NCBI GenBank assembly: GCA_001557505.1
Contig: LSAX01000001.1
Coordinates: 1,612,001 to 1,676,000 of the forward strand
Reading direction: 5' to 3'
Source of the DNA: Reticulascus tulasneorum
Taxonomy: Eukaryota; Ascomycota; Sordariomycetes; Glomerellales; Reticulascaceae
Length of the DNA: 64,000 nucleotides
The notes beneath the pieces are model-generated. The model was not told the DNA's origin. It ran no database searches and saw only the letters and a list, made by a program, of their open reading frames with translations. The position numbers and the translations under genes were made by a program. Below are positions 50,901 through 59,948 of the stretch, in pieces (positions within the stretch are counted from its first letter, which is position 1; each line of letters opens with the position of its first letter).

Positions 50901-52250
50901 GTAGTGCCATTCCGTCCCTCCAGCACTTCGCATGTAATTGTGGAAATCAATGAGATCTGCTGCTTTTATTCGTCCATCATAGCCGTCTTCGACTGCGTAC
51001 AGGATCTCGGCGATATTGAGAATATTGGCAGCGGTGTTTGCAGTTTCGTTTCCCAGAACAGTTTCCGCATTGGCCTTATGCGCCTGCAGGAACGTCAAGA
51101 TTGAGTCCAAGGGCGTGCTAGCGACCGACAGTGGCTCCATCTTCTCATCTGCACTGAAGAGCTTTGCGTAATCCTCGGCCGGAGTGTCAGGCTTGAGATC
51201 GGCATCATACGAAACATCGTACATCGCGCCATGAGACACCAGTCTCGTGAAGGCGTGTGAATGGCCGTTTTTGCGCATCCAGTCATCGGAAACTTCGAGA
51301 AACAAAGCCTTGAATCTCTCCTTGAAGCTGCCACTGAGGCCCGAAAAAGAGAGCGGATCGTCTGCTGGGTCCGCATGCCACCCGATGACGGTGTAGTCGC
51401 ACTCTGCTTTCAGAAGATGACGATTCCGGCCCGCTGCATCGACATACTCAAACGTGTCCACGATGGAGAAGACGTTGGAATTGTGTTGCGTGTTGTCGGC
51501 GAAGAAGAGATTGGAAGAGCTCATGACCGTCAATGGAACCCTACGTGCCCTGTTGCCGGCCTCTTCCCACTCGTCCACAGGGACCTTGTTCCCGATGAAG
51601 TAGGTTGCTTGTCTGTCGAGAACCAACGGGTCCCTCTCGTCTCCAGACTGATAATACACGAACGGGCTGACGTCTGTCTCGAGATCCACCTCAGGGCCAA
51701 GCTCGTCGACCGTCCAGAGCCGGTCGCTTTCGACAACCCAGCCGTCGAGGTCCTTGATCTGCGCGTCTGCGGGCTCGCGATGTCTGAGAGATCGGACGAC
51801 GAGCCAGCGGTTAGGAACCGTTCGAAACAACGGGTTCTTGGAAATGTTTTCCTTGGTAGGAAGGTCTGTTGTCACGGCGGCGCCGCCCGTCGCAGCGCGG
51901 TACAGCCTCGGCAAGCTCCAATGTACAGACACGCCAATCCTGTTGTCCCGGGGTGGCGGCACGAACGAAGAATCGGATGCCGGCACACTGGGGTCGAGGA
52001 CGAAGGGCGACTGTTCCTCGACAGCACTTATCCGGCTGTTTACGGCCGCCGGCTGTGTGTTGCTCAAGTCCACTTTTGGAAGAACGTCGTGCTGGATCTC
52101 GGCGCTGTTGAGGCGGAGACCGCGGTAGTCGGGCTGCGTGACGGGAGCGATTCGAATTGCGCCCTCCTCAGAGACTTTAGTATTGAGTACAAAGGCATCA
52201 ATACTCATGGGCAGACAGAAAACACTGCTCGCACCCATGGATCCCGCCAT
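47917..52250 (-). CDS. Giant protein of unnamed family, cluster gene A (1380 aa)
   Basis: Four exons (49327-52250, 49181-49259, 48365-49121, 47917-48299) splice in phase to 1380 residues. Taken singly, the frames would look like two or three genes. The last intron has a clear GACTAAC branch site. The start is ATG 52250 (MAGSMGASSV); Met15 (MSIDAFVLN) is a possible alternative. No signal peptide, membrane helix or catalytic motif is evident. N-terminal landmarks are GVSVHWSLPRLYRA (106-119), VPNRWLVVRSL (145-155) and GWVVESDRL (170-178). I recall similar strings (HWALPDAL, VPNRWLV, WVVESD) in uncharacterised large bacterial proteins but cannot verify this. The second half is predicted to be mainly beta strands and loops; an acidic patch (DADSEEDGAEDEEE) lies near the C-terminus. 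It diverges from the tyrosinase over 437 bp. Function unknown; a partner or substrate scaffold of the tyrosinase is inference. Confidence 0.82.
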
Positions 52251-52687
52251 TTTGGCTGGCGTTGCGTTCTTGCTCTCGGATAGATTGCTAGCGATTGATG
52301 TCTTCCGAGATGTGAGCTAGGCGTACATCGACACCAGCATCAACTTCCAAAGGCATTGGAATTCCACAATGCACGAAGCTCCCAAGCTGCCAGTATTCGC
52401 CAAGATCCATGCCACCTCGCGATTGGATATATCGATCAACAGGGTCGGAGCACATCGTTGCCAATAGGAGTATAGTCCTGGATGCATGCATCTCAGCCGC
52501 AGTGGGCTTCGGGCATCTTGCTCATGCACCATGCACCCAGTCCATCGGTAAAACCTGCCCTACACGTTCCCGCCCAGGTCGTCCATAATACTTGCGGTAT
52601 TCGCGATGATGATATTGGTGCTACCGTTCGCTCATGCGTTGAGTCGCTCCCATCGTCGCGAGACGACAACCACGGCCAGCACACACA
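52251..52687. promoter_or_regulatory. Bidirectional promoter of cluster gene A and the tyrosinase
   Basis: The 437 bp between two divergent start codons has no credible coding content. A GATATATC element at about 52424 is AT-rich enough to serve as a core promoter. Shared control of the two genes is inferred from the arrangement only. Confidence 0.5.
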
Positions 52688-55658
52688 ATGACGCCGAATC
52701 CAGCGCGCGACGCTATCAATCAGAAATGGGTTGCCGGCATCCCGAATAGCGGGCCAGGCTACCCGCGCATGGAGATTGACGACTTCTGCCAGGATTATGC
52801 TCGGTTGAATCTGTATCTCCTCGCGATGGAGAAGCTCCAGTCCAACGACAAATGGCGGGAGGATATGTGGTCCTGGTTTCAGATCCAGGGCATCCATGGG
52901 TGCGTCCACGATGTGTCCTGCATTTTCTCTTTTATTTGGCCTTTGACCTACCGTCACATGAGCTTCAGGGAAAGTGCCTGCAAACTTGACAAGATGTCTG
53001 ACTTTGCACAGAGCGCCCTTCATCACTTGGGACGGCGTGGGTGGCGGAACACTATACAACTGGTTTCGGACGAATAAGAAGAAGTCGAGGCACAAGGGCT
53101 GGGGCAACGACAGACTTGTCAAAAGTGGTACTGCGGATCAGGGATACTGCACGCATTCTAGCGTATTGTTCCCGACCTGGCATCGGGCGTATGCCGCCAT
53201 GATTGAACAGGCGATTCAGGCCACGATGGTCGAGCTGGCTGACTTGTTTGTCGACGGCATGATGCCTGGAGAGGAAGGACCGCCGGGACCAGACAGCTTG
53301 AAGTGGCAGTCTGTACAGGCTGCGTTGATGTTTCGTCAGCCGTAAGTCCAAATTTGGGAAAAGATCACAGGAAGCTCATTTCCTGCTGGGATCCTTACAC
53401 AGCGAACCTTCCCATGTACTGGATAGAATGCTTACATTTTTAGATACTGGGACCCTTTTAGAGCACGAGCCGGGCGGACGGCCGACGGTAACGTTCAAAT
53501 GGGCTTATCCCTGATCTTTGCCGTCAAGCAAGTTAAAGTTACGAGACCGGATCTGAGGGAGGAGTTAATTAACAACCCGTTGTACTCGTACAAGTACCCC
53601 GAAATCTTAGCAAACGACAGCACACTGCACCCCCCGCCAGCGAGGGACCGATTCGGCATCATGAGGTGGGCAGGTCATAGACTTGGCCAGACGCAGACAA
53701 TGAGGCATCCGAGTGGACCAGGGCTATCAGACCACGTTAGCGTCCAAAAGACTCTCGAAGGTACCGGCGGTGCAGGCATTATGGCCTTGATGCAGATGGC
53801 ATACCACGTCCTGATGCTCGACAACTTACAAGGTGGTCAGACCGCCGTGCAGGGCGATCGCATCTACCACCGGTTCTCGACGACAGACTGGACGAGGGCC
53901 GAAGAGCGGGCGGCTGGACGCCCTGGGCCCGAAGATGAGCTGGAGACGCTTTCCCTAGAAGCCTGGCATAACCAGAGTGCGTAATCTCCTTCCACAGATC
54001 TACACCACTCCCTACAAAGTTATCTTGTTCGTTCTCGTCACGCGGAAGATATTTAACCAAACCGCGAAACAGTCCACGGTTCTGTCGGCTCCGCGGACGA
54101 ACCAATCATCGGAGGCACCATGGCCAGCCCCGTGACGGCCGGCCATGACCCGATCTTCATCTTTCACCATTCCAACATCGATAGGCATTTCGCCTTCTGG
54201 CAGACGCTGCACCCGGAACCGTGGCTCGGCGAGAATTCGATGGCGTCCACCAGCAACACCTTCACCGCTATGATAAACACCTGGGAGGGGAGCCGCACCC
54301 CACTGCTCCCGTTCCGCAAGCCCACGAAGAATGCTAAAGCGGCGCCCACGACGTTCTGGAGCTCGGACGACCTGAGGGACCATGCGGTGCTAGGGTATCA
54401 GTACGAAGAGATCCCAACGGGGCCGGGCTGGGACGCAGCGAGGAGGAAGGACGCGGCCACGAAGGCGATTAATAGGCGGTTGGCGTGGTGGAAGACGAAC
54501 CAGCCGGCCGTGGACCCGGTGAGAATGGATAGCGTGAGGGCGATCCCGCAACCCGTGCTGGTGGATGGGAGTACGGAGCTTGCGGACTTTTGGTCAGTCC
54601 GACGGTGGACTCCTAGGGTGAATCTGAGAGCAGAGCGAGAGACGGCTTCGCAAAGACAGCGTCTTCTTGTGGCCGATTCGGGATCTAGGCAGGATGAGGA
54701 TGCGGGTCCAGTAATTTTGCGAGCAGGTTCCGGCAAGGCTTCCGATGAAGAAGACGAAGAAGGTGAAGATGATGGGTCCGACGATAACAAAAGTGTCAAG
54801 ACTGCCAAAGCGGAGCAGTTCACAACCATACCAGGCACCAACACCACGACCATCTTCCCACCAGGGACAATGGACGCCAAGGGCCGCGTCCCGCTCTGGT
54901 TCTTCAACTTCCGCGTCCTGCGCCACGCCGTCGGGACCAGCTTCACCATCTACGTCTTCCTGGGTAACTTTCCGCCCAACAGTCGCGATTGGCGTCGCTC
55001 GCCTGGCTTGGTTTTGGCGCTGCCCCAGTTCATAGCGCCGAATCCTGATGCTTTCGAGAGCGACGATGACGGCGCAGACGACGGTGGTATGCGTGAAACA
55101 CGCCGCCCGCTTCGTTTGAGATCGCAGCGGTCCCTGAATCCTCGGTGCGAGAACTGTGCGAGGCAAGAGGAGCGCGGTGCGCAGATGGCGGGCGGGGCGC
55201 CGTTGACGCAGGCATTGATTCGATATCTGAGGATGGGACGGGAGGTGCCAATGCCGGATGAGATTACGGACGGCGAGTTGCCGGGCGTTAGACTCGAGGG
55301 TCTGGGACAGGATCAGGTTGTGCCGTTTTTGAAGAGGAATCTACATTGGCGAGTTCTGAGGGTAAGTTTATCATATCACTTCTTATCTCCGAGTGCCTTG
55401 GGGGCTTCTCGTCAGAGATTGCGAGTTTCGGTGGGAAGCATGAATCGGATGAGTGTGCTGCTGACTTTTTGATACACGCAGTCTGATGGGCAGGAGCTGG
55501 ACCGCGGGGACATTGCGGAATTCAAAGTCTTTGTCACGCATCGCTTCATGACGCTTCCAAAAAGGGACGAGGACACGCCCATCTACGAGCCGTGTGAGCT
55601 GAGGTGGGAGGTGACGGACCAGCGGCCTGGAGGGCTGGATCACGGAGATGTGCCTTGA
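52688..55658 (+). CDS. Tyrosinase (type-3 copper monophenol/diphenol oxidase), cluster gene B (846 aa)
   Basis: Five exons (52688-52899, 53012-53341, 53444-53976, 54073-55361, 55482-55658) splice in phase to 846 residues, start MTPNPARDAI. CuA ligands: His70 in FQIQGIHG, His119 in CTHSSVLFPTWHR and His128. Cys117 sits two residues before His119, as in tyrosinases with a Cys-His thioether. CuB ligands: His356 and His360 in WHNQIHG and His391 in DPIFIFHHSNID, a full match to the PROSITE tyrosinase 2 pattern. It oxidises phenols and catechols to quinones. A tyrosinase C-terminal domain follows (AVGTSFTIYVFLG and FLKRNLHWRVLR), normally a cap cleaved for activation. It is longer than common fungal tyrosinases because of a long CuA-CuB spacer and an acidic insertion (SDEEDEEGEDDGSDD). 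No signal peptide is seen. Neighbours suggest a specialised, possibly intracellular, substrate. Confidence 0.93.
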
Positions 55659-55852
55659 AGCCGCTGGACTTTTCGTCGTCCTATCATCTTGTTCGCTCGT
55701 ACGAGTCTCCTGTTGTTGGAATTAGGTTCACGAAGCAGTTGTTTAGTGTTAGATTGCCAAACATGAGAGACTACTCGGGCATCACATAATAGAATAACCA
55801 TCTATCCAGATAAAAACTCTAGTTCCATCTTAGCTAGAGAACCCCCAAATCC
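55659..55852. other. Short convergent spacer
   Basis: 194 bp separate the stop codons of the tyrosinase (plus) and cluster gene C (minus). Both 3' UTRs must fit here or overlap. Confidence 0.5.
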
Positions 55853-58800
55853 TCATAACGCTTCGCCGCGTAAGTCAACGTCACCACCATCCTTCTTCAA
55901 AACGACGACCTCGCTCTCTATAACACCCGAGTCACCCCCAGGAAGCCCATACGCCTCTGAGACCTTGATCTTACACACGCCCCTCGTCTCCAGCCCAGAC
56001 ACACCTATCACCTGTACGCTTGTCGGAGTTTGTATCAGCGCAACCTCGCAGTTCACCAGAACGAAGCTCAGGTCCTTCACGTATTCGGTCGCCAGCCCAG
56101 CGGACGGCCTTTGCGAGGTCGAGCCACGCGGAACTAACTTGATGTCGAGCTTGTCCGCGGAGGCGCTGACGAAGGTGATGAGTCGCTTGTTTGAGAGCAT
56201 GCGTGCGCCATGTCCATTGGTGTATGGGCTTTTGAGAAGAGGTTCTACTTGTGATGTGGGTGATGATGGCGGCGACGGACGGCCTGCTGCGGTGGGGATG
56301 GAGATCGTGATGCCTGAGAGTAGGTGTTGAGCGGATATTGACGATGGCAGACGCTTGATAGAGAAGATAAGATTAATGACGTGCTTCGTCGATGTAGGGA
56401 TGTAGTCTCGTGCCGAGTATACCGTATCGGGAGCATCTTGGTTAGCCGACGCTGCTGCGCTGCGATATGCCGGATAGACGACTACGCGATACTGAGAAGT
56501 CGTGCTGGACAAGTCTCGCCTCGCCAAGCGCTGTCTGTGTCGCACTTGCGGTGGAAAGGACGGGAGGACTGGAAGCCTGTGTAAATCCAAAGGCTCAGAC
56601 ACTTCTGGTGCCAACCTTTGCGCCTGCAGGCGGTGGATTGTCGGGATGGTTGCGTTCGGTCGCCTACTGGCAAACTTCTCAAAGTTGTCCCAATCAATGG
56701 TCGCATCATCTGTCTCCAAACCTGGAGATACGGCCACAAGCCGGAGGGGCTGCAGATCCGGCAACGGCAACGGTATATGGAACGAGCGTCCGGTCCATAT
56801 GGTGCGATCCGGCAATGGCATCGAGCGTGGAACAGTGCCATCTGGCGGCAGAATGCTCAGCTGGTAGTTTGAGTCGCTCAGCTCCAGGGACAGAATCGCC
56901 GAGTTCACGGGCATGTGGAACGCCTGTGGCGGGCTTGTCGTCGAGTCTTCGAACTGCAGTGCATCCACGAGATCCCTGGCCATCATCACGAAACTCAAGC
57001 ACCGTGTTGCTGGGTTATACCACAGTTGCCTCTGCGCCGCCGTGGGCGTTCGTGGTGCCGGAATCGGGGGCCACTCGCCCGTGTCCTCGCTGGGCCGAGG
57101 TGCACCCTGCGTGTAGAGCGTCTTGAGATTGCTGTTAATGAGATATCGCTGCTGGTGCGGCGGCTGGATAAATCGGATGTCGTAAAGGTCCTCGGGTTCG
57201 CAGTCTAGGAGCGCAAAAATTGTGTTGTCGCTCATTCTAGTCAGGCGAATCATCGGTTCGCGCTTGGTGTCCGGAAAGTATATCCCTGCCAGAAGGCCGC
57301 GCTTCCGACACCGAGCCACGATGCGGATGTCGGGCATGATGCGTATGAGCTCGGACCGGAGCAGGAAGCCGTACCGGGGTGTCGGCGGCTTGGGAGTTGT
57401 CCCCTCTGCGATGGGAGTATGGAGGTACGTGTTGTAGGCCTCCTTGATCTTCTTCCTGACCGTGTCATCGATTGGGTCTAGGTGGTTCGCGACGGACAAG
57501 GCACCGTCGATGAAGCAGTCGAGCCATGAGTCGTCGACGTGGAAGAACCGCAAAGATTCGGGAGGCAGGTGGCTTGGATCCGTGATCAGGTAGTGGGCGG
57601 GGATGTCGGACAGGAAGAGCTTGTCGCTGATCCAGTTATGGATGATTTCCCAGTCCGAGTTGGTGGCCGAGCCGAGATCATAGTCGTTGTACAGCTTCTC
57701 GCCCGACGCCGTCTGGGCCGCCATAGCAGTGTTGATTGCGCGCAAAAAGGACGGGCGAATGTCGGGGTGAGTCAGGAATGGGGCGACAGGTTCCGTGGTG
57801 GGCAGAAGATTCCTGGCTGGAGCCGTGCCGATAGAGGATGCTGCCGCCACGTCTACAAGATTGTCCGTCAAGCTTCTGAGTGCACCACGCATAGAGGCTA
57901 CGCCATTGACCAAGGTACGAGTCTTATCGCTCGCCCACTTGTGTACGAGCGATCGGAACCGGAAGAGCGCAGAGTTGAATACGCCGTCAGAGACAGCCAT
58001 CAACCTGCCCAGTTGCCAGGCCGAGCTGTACGTCATGTCCATGACACCCAGGTCTGGATCCAGGACCTGGTACTCTTTGCCAGTGTTGGATGATCCAGGC
58101 CAGTCTCTCACAACGTCTGGCATCCATGGCGCTTTGATCGGCGTCAGCGGCCCGCGCGAGAAGCAGAGTGTCTCCTCGCCGGTGGAAGCACGCCACCGAT
58201 GAAGCGAATAGCCGCGAGAGAGCCGGTCCTTTAGGAGCTTGGAATGTGCACCCGCGTCCGGCAAGGGTGGTTTGGGCGCGGGCGGGATGCTGTCCAGGGC
58301 CGCTGTCGACGGCCTGAGCGCACCCTTCGTAGCGGCAAGATTGTTCATCGTGTCCTTGAAGTTGATCGGGTTCGGCGGCACGGCCAGGTATGTCCAGCTA
58401 TGCAGAGAAACTATTCCAATCCTCGCCGCGGTGTTGGATCTCTGCGGAATGTGCGTCCCGGAAATGTCTGAATCGCTGGCAAAAAGCTGGCCAAGGTACT
58501 CGGTGCTAACGAGGTGAACCACATGCGTGGTGGGGGACCTGACGCTCGTATCCCCAGACATCTGGCTGATGCACACAGAGAAGAGTGCCGTTTCGTTGCC
58601 TGCAGCATCTGGGAACCCAGCGGTGCTCACCTCGCGGACGTGAGCAACATGCGGGAGCCCAAAGAAGATGGTTTGGTCGAAGATCTGTCTCATCTGCGAC
58701 GCCTTGGGGAAGATGATTTTGGTTTTGTCGATCGATGCTTGCATGTCAATCCATTCAGGGCTCTCGACCGCGTTCTCAAACTCAGCCTCGTACTCGACGC

Positions 58801-59401
58801 GGGATGTGATCTTGGTCAGGAAGTCGCCCGCCGACATGGAGAAGGCGCCGGAAGCAGTGACCTTCTCGAACGATTCGTCGGGGATGCCCAGCGCCCTGGC
58901 CTCGGCGGCATCGACTTGCAGCTCGGCGGGTGTGAGGACAACCAAAGCAATCCAGGGCGTGAGTCTCATGGGACCGGGCCTCTCCCACGGCACGTGCGGG
59001 TCATTGAAGACGATATGCGGGAGGACGGCGGATTCCTCCGATCCGCCCTCGGGTGGGTAGACGGAATGAATGACCTTAGGGTCCAGTTCAAACCGCGGTG
59101 CCATGACATCGAACTCCTGCAGGACGATGGGCGTAGTGTCCGGGTTGGGTGGGAAGGTCGGTGCAGCGACACTGTCGTAGTTGAAGACGTCCAGACTGCC
59201 CGTCGACACCCAGATCGTCTGCCTGACTTCGATGCCATATCGGCCGGGAGCCAGGGATGGCTCAAATCGGGGGTACAGTTTCATTTCTCCTGCCTTCGGA
59301 CGGCCATCGTCGATCGCTTGTGGGTTGAGCATGCCGTCGAAGAGCGCGCGAGGCAGACGCCGCGGCCCTCCACGGGGTCGTCGCAATCGGCCAAGGTCCA
59401 T
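55853..59401 (-). CDS. Giant protein of unnamed family, cluster gene C (1182 aa)
   Basis: A single uninterrupted 3.5-kb frame from ATG 59401 (MDLGRLRRPR) ends at 55853. The first 23 residues are Arg-rich; Met24 or Met40 could also be starts. Landmarks are RFELDPKVIHSVYPP (103-117), LPHIVFNDPHVPWERP (127-142) and PWIALVVLT (149-157). I recall comparable strings (LPHIVL...LPWER) in large uncharacterised bacterial proteins, but I cannot verify this. There is no signal peptide, transmembrane helix or known catalytic motif. The C-terminal 250 residues look beta-rich (for example YRVVVYPAYRS, HVINLIFSIKRLP). The gene converges with the tyrosinase and diverges from the DUF6603 gene. Lack of introns contrasts with the multi-exon neighbours. 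The function is unknown. Confidence 0.8.
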   Translation of the reverse strand: MDLGRLRRPRGGPRRLPRALFDGMLNPQAIDDGRPKAGEMKLYPRFEPSLAPGRYGIEVRQTIWVSTGSLDVFNYDSVAAPTFPPNPDTTPIVLQEFDVMAPRFELDPKVIHSVYPPEGGSEESAVLPHIVFNDPHVPWERPGPMRLTPWIALVVLTPAELQVDAAEARALGIPDESFEKVTASGAFSMSAGDFLTKITSRVEYEAEFENAVESPEWIDMQASIDKTKIIFPKASQMRQIFDQTIFFGLPHVAHVREVSTAGFPDAAGNETALFSVCISQMSGDTSVRSPTTHVVHLVSTEYLGQLFASDSDISGTHIPQRSNTAARIGIVSLHSWTYLAVPPNPINFKDTMNNLAATKGALRPSTAALDSIPPAPKPPLPDAGAHSKLLKDRLSRGYSLHRWRASTGEETLCFSRGPLTPIKAPWMPDVVRDWPGSSNTGKEYQVLDPDLGVMDMTYSSAWQLGRLMAVSDGVFNSALFRFRSLVHKWASDKTRTLVNGVASMRGALRSLTDNLVDVAAASSIGTAPARNLLPTTEPVAPFLTHPDIRPSFLRAINTAMAAQTASGEKLYNDYDLGSATNSDWEIIHNWISDKLFLSDIPAHYLITDPSHLPPESLRFFHVDDSWLDCFIDGALSVANHLDPIDDTVRKKIKEAYNTYLHTPIAEGTTPKPPTPRYGFLLRSELIRIMPDIRIVARCRKRGLLAGIYFPDTKREPMIRLTRMSDNTIFALLDCEPEDLYDIRFIQPPHQQRYLINSNLKTLYTQGAPRPSEDTGEWPPIPAPRTPTAAQRQLWYNPATRCLSFVMMARDLVDALQFEDSTTSPPQAFHMPVNSAILSLELSDSNYQLSILPPDGTVPRSMPLPDRTIWTGRSFHIPLPLPDLQPLRLVAVSPGLETDDATIDWDNFEKFASRRPNATIPTIHRLQAQRLAPEVSEPLDLHRLPVLPSFPPQVRHRQRLARRDLSSTTSQYRVVVYPAYRSAAASANQDAPDTVYSARDYIPTSTKHVINLIFSIKRLPSSISAQHLLSGITISIPTAAGRPSPPSSPTSQVEPLLKSPYTNGHGARMLSNKRLITFVSASADKLDIKLVPRGSTSQRPSAGLATEYVKDLSFVLVNCEVALIQTPTSVQVIGVSGLETRGVCKIKVSEAYGLPGGDSGVIESEVVVLKKDGGDVDLRGEAL

Positions 59402-59948
59402 TCCGGTGCCCGGTGATCAACTGTTTTCCGAGCAAAGCTGAATCTCTGGAGAATGGAAAACGTCTATTTCTTCAATTCTACAGTCATAATTGAGGGCAAC
59501 CATGACGGTGCTGGGCCGCTGGTCCTCTGGTCGGCTAGACTTGCCATTTTCCTGGCATTGGGCCGGGGGAGGATCTCCAAAATGCCACGATGGCGCTGTG
59601 GCGTGGGGAGCTGAACTCGGGCTGCTTATTATCGACCCAATGATATGCCCTTCATCTGTTCCCTTATCCAATATTATTGCCTATTTGAGCGTAATCCCGA
59701 TCTGTCGGGACAACCACTGACTGAGCTTCCCATCCTCTCGCCCACCTGCCCAGGACGACCAGGTTCGGCCGGTACTTGTAGACACTTCACATCGCCCACA
59801 CCAGTGAAAACGATGGGCAGCAGAGCCGCAGCAAGGAGCTTCCTCGTCCATCTCTCGTGATTGTACCTGACAGTTGGTAACCGTCTCAACATTGGGTAAT
59901 CTCACCAACATACCTCTAGAGGGTCATCAACCCCGCGCGTGACGAGGC
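59402..59948. promoter_or_regulatory. Bidirectional promoter of cluster genes C and D
   Basis: 547 bp between divergent start codons, without a credible gene; small frames here show no domain. Shared regulation of the two flanking genes is inferred from the geometry. Confidence 0.5.
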
